From positions 248,001 to 312,000 of the forward strand of contig VWYX01000381.1 of the NCBI GenBank assembly GCA_013396525.1: DNA of 64,000 bases. The letters run 5' to 3'. Position numbers and translations under genes: made by a program. Position 1 is the first letter of the stretch. Each line of letters starts with the position of its first letter. Under the pieces are notes generated by a model. It did not search any database. It saw only the letters and a program-made list of their open reading frames with translations, and was not told the origin of the DNA. Source of the stretch: Chaetorhynchus papuensis. Lineage: Eukaryota > Chordata > Aves > Passeriformes > Rhipiduridae. This document shows positions 25,501 to 39,319 of this stretch, in pieces.

Positions 25501-28500
25501 GTTGCAGAGTAGAAACAAAACCCAGCACTATCCCCTTCCCTGGGGAGCTTTATTTTTTTTTACATGTATAGCTTTAGTTTCTCCAAGCAGATAAAAGCCT
25601 TTACTAATCAGTAAGGGCTACATTTAGTAAATGTAAACATTACAGATAAGTATTCTGGTGAAATAATCTTCTTAAATTCTATAAAAGTGTATTATTCAAC
25701 CAAAGAGGATTCCCTTCCCCACTCCAATTACACATACCTAACACAGGTGACTTTTTTTTTTTACTCTAGAATTTTATTATGAGAGTGGAAGGGGACAGGG
25801 CAAAAGACTCCTATGGAGAACAGGTCAGGAGTAACACTACTGCCCATGAAAGTGCATGCAAAGGCAAGAGAGCACAACAAACATCAGGACATGGCAGAAA
25901 GGATGACAAGAAAATCAGGTAAATAGCAAGCACCACCACCACCAAGAAACTGAATATAAAACTTCAAAAATTACGGTAGACGCCCATTATAGAATAATTT
26001 TAATGAACTTGCAAAGACAGTATTTCAGACTAATTTAACCAAGGAAAACTAAATGAAATCTCCCTGAAATAAAATAGGCTATACAGATGGAAGTCTAGTA
26101 CTGTGGGTTTTACCTTTGGGAGTTGCAGCCTGCACAAGATTCTATTCTTTCATTACAAATCTGTTGTGTGGGGGGCGGAGGAGGAGTAACTGTGTTACAG
26201 GGATAAAAAGAATAGCACAATTGTTGTAAGAACATCTAGTTTTCTCTATGTATTTCTATCCATCACAATCCATCCTGAACTTTACATCTATTTTTTCTCA
26301 GTACCTTACCCTATACTATGTCAGTAAAGAATATTTTAATGCTGGAAGGGAAGCACTCCATAAATAAAAGTCCCTGAACAGGACATCACAAATTCATTAG
26401 CAAAGATCATTAAACAGCATTCGTTTTAAGAGAACAGAGCAAACAAAGAGAGCTGATCAAGCTCCATCAGGAGAGTGAGGAGGACTGGCAGGAATAGCAG
26501 CTGTGCTCGAGCTCAGATTGGATTCGTGTTGGCAGAACTGTGAAATAAAGCCTACAACATACTGTGCCTTTATGAATCCTGCTTTCCCAATAAAAGGCAT
26601 CCAAGGAATTTAATGCTTATGTTTTGCCTTTCATAGGCTGTTTTACTTAGGATGGTTTCTACACAACCAGATTTATAAAAGTCCGAGATGCAATCATTTA
26701 GCATGCTGCTCCTTCGAACGGTGCCCTCTAACACATGCACTGACACAGCCTCATTCATCTGAGGATCTCCAAGTGCTTCATAAACGCCAATTGAACAGAT
26801 GCCACGAACATGAAAAATATTACTGCTGGAAAATTTTCTGCTATCTGACTTGGTTACAATAGTACATTTTACTATACAGTAGAAAAGGTCAGTGCAAGGA
26901 GAAGAGTCTAGTTTAAGCTATGCATTTAACAGCATTTTCCCTGTATCAATTTGAATAATACATTTTTCACAGTCAAATATGCAAGAGTCAAGTTCCTCCT
27001 GCAACAAGAAAAAAACCACTAAAAACTAAATAAAAAGACCCAAGAGTTTCTTAGGAACGAATTTAAAAACAAAAGGTTATGTGAGACATACACAAACCTA
27101 AACTTCAAACAAATACAGAGTTATATGGAAGACACATATGTATAAAAATAATCCTTCTTATTTTCCAAAAATGTAAAAACATACATTTAGGATTACATTT
27201 AATAGAAATTTATGCATATTTTGTACCGTGGTCAAATGAAAAAACTTAAGTTTTATTAAGTCGTTTTATTTAATTGAGCCTCTCATTTCTGGGCATAGAA
27301 TACAAAAAGGAGGAAAAACCTAAAGAAAGAAAGGATGGAGAAATGTGTAGGAAGATCTCAAAGTACATAAATAGAGTGTTGTTCTTTGTGTTCCCATGTA
27401 GAAAGTACAAAAGTAGGTCACCTATTATATATTACAACAGAGCAATATAAACCAACTTCTTCTGACTACCTTGGTGGGGGGAATGTTTTTGAGTATAACA
27501 TTACATAATACATTGGTGCAACTACCTTAACCTGCTTTAAATAAGTAACACTTCAGAATTTGTGAAACTGTTGAACCAAAACTTTCACAGCTCAGACTTT
27601 TAAACCTGAAACTGGGGCTAGAAACAGAAGCTCAAGCCCAGAAGCTGCAGGATTTCAATGATTTTTTATTTTCTGAGCAAGAATTCAGAGAACTTCTCTA
27701 AGAATGGGATCACTGCACTCATGCTTTCTCAAGTGGGATCACTCATGCAGGGAAACTGAGCAGCGTAACTATTTTCCTTCTACAGGTATGTATACCAGTT
27801 CTTTTTGTCATCTACCCTCTTTCTGAACCAACCTCATAACCCTGATTTCTCTGCTACTTTAGAACAGTAAAGTATTATTTTATAAATCAAGCTTCAGATC
27901 AAAAGGAAGAAGAAAGTGTCATTCACTGCAATTCAGAGGCAGGTGAAAGGCCTGCAGTGTAAGGTTCCAAGACAGAATTGCCTTTTCTTTGTGCTTTTCT
28001 TAGGTTCTGTCTAAGCAAGCTGCCAATTTATTTAATCCATCCATGAATGAAGGTAAAAAGGATTTGTCCAAGATGACACATAGTTATAAAGTAGAAACTG
28101 TAAGACATCTTTGTCTATTGAACTCCCTTCAAGAGTAAAAAATAGACTTCTCCAGACTTAAAAATGCTCTAATTGATTCAAAATCCAGCCTGGTTTGTTC
28201 AACTTGAGATACAGATCACTCAGAACTCTATGCATAACTATTCTAACTGCAACATGTCAGAAACTTTAAATAAACATATAGAAAACCCTACCATCCATAA
28301 ATCTGATTTATTCACATATTTTGCACTCACCAATAAGAGAATACTTACTTAATTCTAATATTTAGTATTTTACTAGAAAGCCAACATGGTGCTTTACGTT
28401 TCACCAGAGATAGATGTGTATGCCTTGGTAATACAGATAGGAGCAATATTTATTATATTCACAATGGCAGAATGATAATTTTGTCTCTTATATTACCATG

Positions 28501-29839
28501 ATCAAGTACAAAGCAGGTTTTTTGTAATAAGCATCAGCTTAAGGCAGACAGCAGTGAATTCATTCTAGTAATTATGGAAACTAGTGCAATAATTAATATT
28601 TTTTAATGTATCAAAGATCATATTTAGATTACAAACAGAAAGAAGAGCGTTACTTCAACACCATTTCTTCAGTCATGCTTGCTTTAATGTAAGTTCAAGC
28701 AAGGAAATCCTAAAAAGAGCCTGAGAAGATATAATTTTTCAGATCATTTAAAAACTATGCACAACTATACACAATGGTATACACTCAGAGGTTTCCTTCT
28801 TTAAGTATGAGTAAAGTATCACTCTGTAGATACTGATGAAGAACTACAGTCTAGGTTTCAAACAAGTTACTATTTAATAAATAATGGAAGAAATTTTATG
28901 TCAGTTTCATGCACTGTTAATTTTTTCAATCAACTGTAATGGTAAAACGTCCTTTGAGCAGTGGCAGTTTTTTCCTTGCTGCCATTTTCTGCACAAAGGT
29001 GATGGGGCACCATGGACAGTTGTATATTTTATTATTATTAAGGGAGAATTACTTAAAACTAGTTTTAGTACATTCTGTTTAAAATCTTGTCTTGAAATTG
29101 CAGTATTTGAGTCTACTCAGATTATGTTTTTCACAGTCATTTTTCCTCTAGTCTTTAAAGCTATCAGTATTTACACAGCCAATGATCCTCAGCTTTAAAC
29201 AGTTAAGGAAAGGAAAGCACCATATTCAGATGCAATTGCTACAGCACTTTCTCATTATATTTAAAAAAGCATTTGACACATGAAGCTTGGAAGCGAAATC
29301 AGTTTCCCTACTCCTTCTCATTCATCATGCAAGGTTGCAGTTTGTAAAATTGCTCGCAAACCATTGAGACTGTATTTTTTTAATAACTTTTAGAAGATAA
29401 CGCTTGTCTACAGTTCCCATCTTAGGATCTCTAACAGCACTTTTGGCTACCATTTTAAGCATTGTTATAAAGGGAAGAAGTTGAATACCAAGTAACTTGT
29501 CTGAGAAACACATTTACACTCAAACCCAGCTACCACACAAGTCCTGTGAACAGTTTCTGTCATAACAGAAATATCATGCTTTGTCTCCTACCTAATACCA
29601 CCTTAGGATTTTGTCCAATGTTTCATCCATTCCTAGCTGATTAACTACTTTTGCGCCAGTTTTTCTTCCCTTTGACTTATTTCTACCCATGAGTAGAAAT
29701 GGAGAGTTAGGAAATCTACCAAAGTGGGAGAAGTGAAGAAAAGAATTTCCTTACACCTTCAACGATATATCTCTAATTTTTTAAACTTTGGGAACTGGTT
29801 TGGTTACACAAAGGAAACCCCAAATCAAGAAGAATTTTT
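22575..29839. other. Intronic sequence without recognised genes
   Basis: AT-rich intron. It contains a short (aaac/aagc)n tract at about 22717-22750 and a moderately GC-rich stretch at 25.22-25.37 kb that I cannot assign. No exon or mobile element was recognised. Confidence 0.6.
22717..22750. repeat. Low-complexity (AAAC)n-like tract
   Basis: Repeated aagc and aaac tetramers (aacaagcaagcaaacaaaca and continuing) form a short A-rich microsatellite. Confidence 0.8.
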
Positions 29840-30013
29840 TTGCATTGGAACAGGCTGCCCAAGGAGTTGGTAAAATCACAAACTCTGGAAGTGCTCAAGA
29901 AACAACCAGACACAGCACTTAGTGCTATGGTTTAGTTGACATAGTGGTGTTCGGTCAGAGGTTGAACTTCATGGTCTTGGAGGTCTTTGCCAACCTTAAC
30001 GATTTTATGATAC
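29840..30013 (+). mobile_element. CR1 LINE 3' fragment with tail
   Basis: Plus-strand blocks in CR1 order: 'ttggaacaggctgcccaagg', 'ctctggaagtgctcaagaaa', 'tagttgacatagtggtgttc', 'gaggttgaacttcatggtct' and a terminal gattttatgat. This is the conserved CR1 3' UTR ending in a degenerate copy of the family's tail motif. It is about 170 bp, 5'-truncated and non-coding. The block with gtggtgttcggtcagaggtt resembles the older avian CR1 subfamilies, but I cannot name the subfamily with certainty. Confidence 0.88.
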
Positions 30014-31562
30014 TATTTCAGATTAAAAATACAGAAGAAGATTGGAATGCTATTACTTCATTTGCACAAAAATCTAAATTTTATCAGAGATTGACATTTT
30101 AAGTAGATCTGGGTCTGTCTTTTCTCCTTCCCAATGCCCACAGAGATAATAATACTACTTCTGATACTTTTAAGCAGAATAAATATTGCAAGAAAAGCTT
30201 TTGTTAAATGGAAGAAAGCGGAAAAAATTATCTCCATTGTCAAAATTAATAAAACCAGGGTCAAAACGTCCATTCAAACTGCAGCTTGAACTGATTTTTC
30301 CATTGCCATTGCAGCAGGCCCATCCTTGGAAAAAAGGTTATTTTGGAAAGCCTCTGGGCATTTCCTCAAATTCAGCATTCTTTCTTGGTACCTTTCTGGA
30401 AGCAGGATTCCACTCTGGAGAATGCACTGTGCATTGGAGAATCTCCATTTGCAGAATTCAACAATTACACTGTTTCTGTTGCCAGAAAGAGTGTAAGTTG
30501 TAGCACTTCTAAGAATCAAGTCATTTTTATAACCATTATGTACTTTTTATACACATACACACATTCATACAAAATACAACTATGCTACATCTATCACAGG
30601 AGTTAGGGAATAACTACTCTGCACACAGTGTTCACCTGAACACATCAGGCTCACAGGGAGCACGGCTTGTCAGTGGCTGTGGTGACAGCAGTTTTAATCA
30701 AGTCAAGCAATCACAGATTTCCTTACCAGTAACAAGAGCTGTCTTGTGCCAGCTGAGTCAGCACCCCAAAATTCCAGGCTTGGTAGAGGACCTGGAACAG
30801 TGCTGAGAATGCCTTGGGTGGTGGACACAGCAGGCATTTTGAGCAGCCCTGTATTTATCAGCTAAACTGAACAGCAAAGAATTGGGTACTGTAATTAAAA
30901 CTATTTGGATACGATTTTCTTCTCCCAGAAGAAGAGTAACAGAATTTCCTTATTTAAAGTTCAAATATCATTCAACTATCAAATAAAAAAATTACTAACT
31001 CAGTAGGAATTCAAAAGCCAAAAGGCAGTCAAAGAAATAAATTTTGTTGTTCAGAGGGTAAAACAATAGCTGCCTGGCTGCTTTCCTGAGCCTCTGTCAA
31101 AGAACAGACTGACCTAATCTGTGACCTGCTCACACTGTTCACTGCTTTGGTATCTAACAAGCACTTACTAGATAATAGTAATCAGTGGAAATTGGAAGCT
31201 ATACATTAATCTGTGAATGTGTAATATTTGTCAAAAGAGAAACCAGCATCTTGCATTATTTTGCAGGTGCTAAAATTACTTACAAATAATAAAAGCTCAA
31301 GCTATAAAACTAAGCGACATTCACATTTATTTCTATCTGCTACTATTATTCCACTATGTCAGTAACCAATAATGCTATCCTAGAGTAGAATATTGCTGCC
31401 AATTTTACAAGTAAAAAAATAAAAATAAGGTTTTGCCAGAATTAAAACTGCATTTCTTTCCATTTATTTATTCATTCATTCAACAGATGCATTAGCCAAG
31501 ACTCTGCACAAAACCAGAATATTAAATTATATCAGCTGGATGAATTTCTAAAAAGAAACTAA

Positions 31563-32102
31563 AAAATTAAAAAGATTAGTGATTTGGTGAATTCATTTCT
31601 TCAGTATCTACATCTAGCAGCTCTCAGTGATCTGCAAACACACTTTGAAAATATAGATGCTTTCAGCCAAGCACAGAAAGAAAAAAATAAACTTTGCATC
31701 GTAATCACAGATTTAAACAAAGGTTTAAAATTACAGATTAGCAATTTTATGTGGACTCTCTACAGACCACAGTTCCCTCTGCAGCTGCTGGTCCATGGAA
31801 TTTTTGGGATCAATCCCATTTCCATTCTCATTTCTTTGTGTTGTGGATCAAATCTACTCAAGGAAATTTTGTGCCCAGCTGATCACAGGATGCCATTCAG
31901 CAAACTGCTATACATGGCAATCGCACCCAATGGAATTATATTGTGGTACCAAAGTGAAGAAACACTGATATTGCTGAAGAATTTTTTCAAAACGCCCAAA
32001 ACTTACAGCAAGGTTTACAAGTCAAGCTCTGAGCAGTTTTGTACAAAAGCGACCATGAAATTCAACACTCAACATCCTCTATTTATAGCAAAAGATCATT
32101 AA
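31563..32102 (+). other. Long open frame of unknown origin in the intron
   Basis: This frame stays open for 179 codons between stop codons (stop TAA at 31560-31562, terminal TAA at 32100-32102), the second longest seen after GPR22. It has no ATG near its beginning, so it does not start like a normal single-exon gene. The translation is rich in Leu, Ile, Lys and Ser and shows no domain that I can name. It might be a decayed piece of a retroelement, part of an unrecognised exon, or chance. Confidence 0.2.
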
Positions 32103-34811
32103 GAAAATGAAGAAAGCCTATATAAATAAATCTGAAGAGCAGCTCAGTCACCCTTGGAGCAATTCTCACAACTTCCCTGTCCTTGTGTGTGACTCCTTTA
32201 GTTCTCATCAAATATTCATGCAAATAACTCCATGCCTGGCTCGTCCTCAATAGATGTCTTTTCTTCTTCCTTCTGCCACATCACACACACACGTAAGGTG
32301 GCATTGGGAAGGATAAGAGAAGGGGAAATGCACCAATACCAGGCACCTAATATATTAATGACAATTTATTTTCAGTATGGCACAACCCAAAGTACCACAT
32401 ATAAAAACATTACATCCAGTTTGTTCTAGTCATAATATCAATTTGTTTAACTGTTGTTAAACTGCATGGTACTGCTTGTTTATAGGTTTTATTTATGAAG
32501 CATCTTTACACTTAATTTAACTTCCAAGTTGATGTTGGAAGCAACAACTCCTCAATGTCAAATTCCAGGTGAAATATTCTCCAAAGACGGTTTGCATTTT
32601 TGCCCTGTGTTTAATGATCTTCTAACCATGTTTCCTTAGAGGTGGGGGGGGTGTTTAATTTTGAAAAACTGGATGATGAAGTAGAGAGTGCTATAGTGTT
32701 TCATCAATACATTTTTTAAAATCTCATTAATTATTTGCATCTTCTGAAGGTTTGTTTTGCTCCCCCACCCCTCTTCCAATGCAGTTGAGGGTTTAAAGCA
32801 ATTTAGATAGCAGTTAGTGCAAGAAATAATTTATATTCTGACTTCACCAGTACATTACTTTACTTTAGAAAAAAATAAATTTATGTCTTGAGAGATAGAT
32901 ACATGAACCATTTTTTCCACTCAAACCTCAATTCTCTCCTTATTACTCCAAAGCATTGCCCTGGTTTAACTTTGTCAAGTCTAGTTAGACATTAAAAATC
33001 CGTGCTTTAAGATCTGCAAAGAGAATAAATATGGAAAATTTCTACAGTCCATGCATTCTTCAAAAAGAAACTGATCTTGTATTATAGAGACTGGACAGAT
33101 TAATGAAATACAGACAGACTTTCCAGATCTGCACTAAGCATCTAGGACATAACCAAACTGTTCTTCTACAGAACAGAATAATGTGAACAGAAACTATGAA
33201 GCAGATACAGGATGCTCAGACATTGTGGTCATGGACATCACACAAGAAACTAAAATCCTTAGTTTAAGTGTTAATCCACACTATCTCTAACTATCCATAT
33301 AAATTTGCTCTAGATTGAGGGTACTGAATACAAACTAAAACTCGGTGTCCAGTATCAATCTTTACTGCCCCAAAGTATACTGTATTAGCTGCTTTGCCTA
33401 CAGGCTTCAAGATTACTGAGAGTGGCTCTCATACTCTCACAAACGCTATCATGACAGCCTGTAACATTTATCAAGGTATGCACTTAACCAACAGTCCAAA
33501 GAGCCACTGAGTCTCATACATACAGATGCACTCAAACACCATTGGAAAATCCCTGTTGAAGTATTCTACACTAGACCTGTATTGCTTATTGTGATAATGA
33601 CAGCTTAAAGATTTCAAAGTGGGAGTATCAAACAGGGTATTAGCAAGAGTCCAATAAACAGGTAGATGCCTAGAATTTTTTGATGGTGGCAAACAAAATA
33701 GGTTTCTAAAGAATATATAAAAAATTTGCAGGGAAAAAAACAACTGCCCCAGGGGAAACAGAAAGTGCTGTCTGAGTTTTTCTATTCCTTCAACAACAAG
33801 GCAACAGAAAAGGTATTACAACATAAAGCAACTTCAAAGAAAAACATTTCGAGCCTAACCACCAGCAAGCTTAAAATAGTAACCACTTTCAAAGGGCAGG
33901 CTCTCCTTTCCTTTCATTCTTTCCTCACATTAAAACTAATTTGCTTGATTAATAAGATAATATTCTCCATATCCAGCTGTCTCTCAGGGGGAATAATTTC
34001 TCTCTGGGCACCACATGTACTGTGGAAAGAATGAGAACTAGAAAAGCCCTCTCCTTGTGTCAGAACGGCAATTTCTCTTTTAGAAAGACAGCATGGTAAC
34101 AGGCAGTCAGTATGTAATAACTCACATGGTTTTCCTGTTGATGGGTTGTTGCTGTTGCTATTCTCCGTCTTCCACATTTCCTCCAGGAGCTCCTAACCCA
34201 AGGTATCAATTGGCAGAGCTGCTAGCCTACCTAGTAATAGTGAAGCTTCTCACTTTGAAAGGTACCAGAAATAATGCACATAACATTTTTCATTTTCTTA
34301 CTCCAACTACACTTCATAGCTCCTATCACTGCAACTCATGCTACCTATATGTTTTAATTGATTATGTAGATCATCAGTGAAGGCTGCTGAAGAATTTGAC
34401 AAGCTTTTTCTGCATAAACCTGTATTTGCTCATCATCCATCAGTGTAACAAAAATGTCTTGAACAACCATTTCAAATTTCTCAAGAATTTATTAGTAAAA
34501 TAAAACTTAGGCTTCAAGCCTAATGACTGCAAAGCCAGCTCCAGGCATCAGCCATATACAAAGCAAAACAGTATTCCCTTCCTCAGACATACCAGTGACA
34601 CCACTGCTCTCAGCTTTCTCCCAAAAAACAGCAAATGAAAGCATTTTTCATACAAGCTGTGGTTTGCTTCAGTATTACAGTAAGTGATTTCAAAGACAAC
34701 AATTATGCAGTGAGGTTAAAAATACTTTAGAAGATGGAAAAAAACTGAAACTATGGTTTAGGCACAAAAATCCTTGATATTTGAAAGCTTCACAGACAAA
34801 AATAGTTCTTC

Positions 34812-34834
34812 ATATGCATGTGCATGCATGCATT
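34812..34834. repeat. Alternating TGCA-rich tract
   Basis: Overlapping tgcatg and atgcat hexamers (atatgcatgtgcatgcatgc) give a short alternating purine-pyrimidine run. Confidence 0.7.
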
Positions 34835-34884
34835 TTAACACAGTTTAGGTATTTATTGTAGATTCTACAGCTACAATATATGTT

Positions 34885-34899
34885 AAAAAAAAAAAAAAA
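34885..34899. repeat. Poly(A) run of 15
   Basis: Fifteen consecutive A bases with no adjoining retroelement body that I recognise. Confidence 0.9.
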
Positions 34900-37468
34900 C
34901 CAGAAAGTACAAAGGGGTTTATATTTCTCTCTCATTTATCCACTTAAGAAATTAAGAGATGTTTTTCAATGATCAATAAAAAAAAATTAAACTACATTAT
35001 GGATACAAATTACAAAAATGTATGAACCCAAACAACAGAGGAAGAAAGAAAATAAACTGAGTATGATACCAACACAAATCTAAATTTAGATCAACATGCA
35101 CATCAATCAAATGACTATTTTTTTTTGCAGAGGAAATGTGAAGCCAACACACCACACTTAGTTCAATTTCCATATTATTATGCATCTATCATTATAGCTT
35201 ATTACTTTTATACTTCTCTCACATGTCTTTTTATGGCACTACATAAACAGATTTTCTATCAGTTTCCCTGAACAACCTTATAAAAACAACTAAAGAACCA
35301 AGGTGGCAAACGGGACGACAGAGTAATTTATCATTTTAAAAATCGGACAAGGAAACATACTGCATATAATTTTTCAGGTTCTGAGAACTTAATTTGTGGA
35401 ATATCACCGCTGTCAGACTGATGTGGACAACTTCCTACATTTGAACTGAACACAGAGGCTGACATGGTTTTAACTGCTTATATCATTCATTCACAACAAG
35501 GGGGAGAATCTAACTACCGTCCTCAGTTTTTATTTTGTTGTCTGAAGAAGGCAAAGTATGCTCCTGTCACATGCAGAGTTACTGTGTGTGCTCACTGAAC
35601 TTTGATTTTAAGGGTAGTAAGCCTACTGGATCCTTTTCACACACTTTTTGTAGTGCTTCCAAATCAAATCAGCCAAGCGGCTACCTGAGAGAGACTGACA
35701 CATAAGAAGTCAGCCCGGTGGTAACCCTTACACTGTGGGTGATCTTAACGAAATTAAAGGGACATGACAGGTGACAGCTATTCATTTTGTGTTCACTCTT
35801 TACTTACAGAGCAATTAAGATCCCAAGATTTGTCTCGTAATTTCAGCTAGAAGAATGCTCGCTACTAGGCACACCATGTGAACAATTTGTCTTAATTAAG
35901 AGACAATGGTACTGCCCTCCTAGTTTGCAAAATTACTAGAAACAAAGTCAATCCAAGATCTCCGATGAATAAATAACTCTTAGAGAAAATCTTCTGTTTT
36001 CTCATTTTGTTTTAAATTAGCAATTCTGCTTAAAGGGTATTACAGCAGGAAGGTGTGTAACCAAACTCCTGCATCAGGGGACTGTAACAGGGTGGCTAGT
36101 GCTGCTCCTGCTGCTGCCCAGCCCAGTACCTGGCTAGGCATGACTTTCACAACAAGGATATCTGATGGAGAATCCTGAACCAGATCCTAAAGGTTAAACT
36201 CTGCATGTTAAGTTCAGCTGCCTCCCAATCCAATGCAACATAATCAGCCAGGCAGAACCCTTCCTGACACGTCTCCACTGAGACTGCTGTGCGATGCACG
36301 AGCACAGAGCTGCCAGGAGCTGGGACTTGGAGGTGCTGGGCAACACAGCCACCCAGCAGCAGGGAACAGCACTGAAAACTTCTTCCAACATACAAAATAC
36401 CTTCATGAAAGAAAGATAAGCAATCCCATGGGACTTAAACCACAAGGCAGTATTTCCACAACATCAGGACTCCAGCTCCAGCACATTTCAGCTACTGTGC
36501 TAAACCACTTTGCAACTTTGGGAATGAACGTTCTTTCAGGCACGCTTTCACAAGGCTCACACAAGGCAAGCAGGTGGCTTCTTTATTTGTATGTTCAGAG
36601 CAATACAAAAGATATGATGTCAGAAATCCAAAAACCTTTCCGTAATAATGAAAATCCTCACTAAAATTTGGTAACAATTACCAACTTAGAACTAAGAATA
36701 TTTTACAAAAGCAGAAACCTCTCAAGTTCTCAGAACAGTCAAAGCACAATTTTAATGAAGGAGAAACTAAATTCACAGCAACATTACAATTTTTAAAGAA
36801 AAATGAAAAAATATCTTGAAATTTATAGTCACTAATTAAACTTCTTTAAAAAACTACTACAACATACAGCACCACTCATTATGAATATTTATACTAGAGG
36901 ACAAACCACCTCAATGGAGAAAAGCTGGAGTCAGATTGATGTTATTTAAATTACTATTAAATTTACCAGCCATACTTCCCTCCTGAGCATAACAGATACT
37001 GAGTTTTGTTTGGTTTTTTTTTCTTTCCACTAAAATGCTTAAATAATTGTGCAATAAGGTACTAGGACTGTCATTTAGCTGTACCACTTAACCAAATTTA
37101 TTGTTATGATACAAAAAGGATGCCTTCCCTACCTACGAGGGATAGCCAGCACTGGTTTTGCAATTCTTCTTTGGTACCACCTCATTGTGCAAAACTAAAA
37201 CAAGATACCTTTTTGGTATTAATAACTAAAGGGCATTCTCTAACTTACACATTTTCTCATGAATACAGAACCTTCCAGTGATGAAAAGGTCAACAGTTGT
37301 TCTAACATGGAATACTACTGAACAAATAACCTATGCCTAACAACTATATAAACCCAAATGAATCTTATAAGACATTCTTATTCCAAAAGTGGTTAATTTT
37401 TCTGTGCTTAAGCTGCTATGCTATCATTAACTCTGCATCTTGAAAATTAATATATACACATTATATAT

Positions 37469-37479
37469 NNNNNNNNNNN
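37469..37479. other. Assembly gap (11 N)
   Basis: Eleven unknown bases sit between ttatatat and acatttacat, inside an AT-rich dinucleotide-like stretch. It is a small gap or masked low-quality microsatellite rather than a biological feature, and its true length is unknown. Confidence 0.97.
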
Positions 37480-39319
37480 ACATTTACATATAATCTATTT
37501 TACATCTATTTAAAAATACATTTATTTGCAAAGATGAAGACCTATGGAAGCAACACAAATACAAGAGGAAGCACAGCGAAACAACATATAATTATTCTGG
37601 AAAACCCAGATTTTTCCAGGGATGTAATTCTACAGTGGTGGAACAAGATCAACAATGTCCCATGTGTAGGACTGTTTTCTGTCAAGGGAAACATGAATGT
37701 TAGAGAAGTGGGAAAAAACCCCCCACAAAACCCAACCTAAATAACTCATTATAAAAATAACTAAACAAAACAAGTTGTATGGCAATCAAAAATAAGGGAG
37801 AGAAAATAAACTTAAAGGGTAAGACACTGAATGGAAAATTAATTTTCTGGATGTGAGTCCTTGCTGCAGAAAAGGAATAATAGCTTTGGAACAATTCTCT
37901 ATAGATTAAAGAAATGAGAATAAAGTACTTGAGCCAAAGGGAAAAAAGACCATGTTACCATCTGAGTCAGAATGGTACTTATCTACAAATTCTAAAAGAA
38001 CTTTTGTCATCTATTCAGCATATCACTCTTAAATAATAATAAAAACCTTTATGACTAGACCTTGTGTATGGGTCAGGAGTTAAGATTTACATAAAAGCAT
38101 GCTGCAGCATGATCCAGACCAGCAAGCCATAATTTCAGTATCAGGTACAGCAGAACACATTTACAAATTCAGCATAACAAGCGCACATCAGGACAACTCC
38201 CAGACCCAAATAGCTATTATCCATGGCTTATTTTTCCTCGATACTGTAGAAGTTACTGTATTTTCAACAACATTCTAACAAAGTTCTTTGCAACTGACTA
38301 CTGAAGAAACTGAGATACAACAAGGTAAGAAACAATTTTAGATATGGATCACAAGCTCCTAGAACAGATACAAATCATAAAATATTCAGAAGAGATAAGT
38401 TAGAATTGGGCATCACACTCCTCAGAGTAGGTAAATGAAAGGTACAGAGGACCTATCTAGCTGGAATTGTGCAGATGCACCATGTAAATAATGCTGAACA
38501 ACAATCCCAGGGCAAGATGTCCAAAATCACCCAATACTAATTTTCTAAAGCAACTTGAACTCTAAAGACACTATCTGACACTAAAAAATTTGTATGAGTT
38601 AGGATCTCAAGTCTCTAGCAAATATGAAAACAGATGACATCTTTATACCCAGAAGCAGTAAAATTCTAAACAGTCACTAAATGAGCAGCAAGATTCAGAC
38701 TAGGAAACGAGATGTGCAGTACAAAGAAAGAAAGTGTTGCTGAAGCACTCAGGATGAAAAAAAGAATAATGCAGAGAACAAGGGCAGACACAGTCTCCCA
38801 AATGTGCCAATAAAGATCTTCATGAAGATCCATGACACCTAGATGTTAAAATGGTCTGAAGTAGGTTTACGTAAAGTTGAACCCTAAAACACATTAAAAT
38901 AATGCTAAAGTTTCAAAATCAAGGACTCTGATAGAAAAACATTAGAATTGAGTGCTTCATTTGACCCTGCTAGACCTTGTAAGTCTAATGAGTCTTTCTA
39001 AACAAACTAAGCTTATTTAGAACACTGCAGATCAGGGAACTGCATTCAGGGTGATCTCATCAACTCAACAGCAGAGCTTTGACCTTCAGATCTACAGATG
39101 ACCTACCACCATTTGGGAATGCAGTAACAGTCAATGTTGGGACATTACTTCCTCTGTGTAGAAAGCAAGACAGCAGATAAAAAGACTGAAGAGGACCATG
39201 AAATACACTACAACTTGCAAATTTCTGGACTTCCTGCTCCCTGCAAAACAGAAAAACATATTCTCACATACAGTTATGCCTCCTGAATTGAATTTAGAAG
39301 TACTACAGGGGTGTATGTT
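37480..39319. other. Intronic sequence without recognised genes
   Basis: AT-rich intron. I see no exon, RNA gene or repeat that I can name. Confidence 0.6.

Larger units (their letters stand above)
30014..37468. other. Intronic sequence without recognised genes
   Basis: AT-rich intron. It includes one long open frame of unknown meaning (listed separately), a G-run at about 32643-32650, an alternating tgca-type tract at 34812-34834, a 15-A run at 34885-34899 and a moderately GC-rich patch at 36.07-36.37 kb. None could be tied to a gene. Confidence 0.55.

Noticed and set aside
31563..32102. Resemblance of the long open frame to a retroviral polymerase fragment
   Set aside because: A faint similarity in spacing of hydrophobic segments was considered, but no diagnostic catalytic motif is present, so no viral assignment is made.
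36147..36664. Overlapping open frames of 82-143 codons on both strands
   Set aside because: Moderately GC-rich intron, no splice sites or domains, and overlapping frames on both strands argue against coding.
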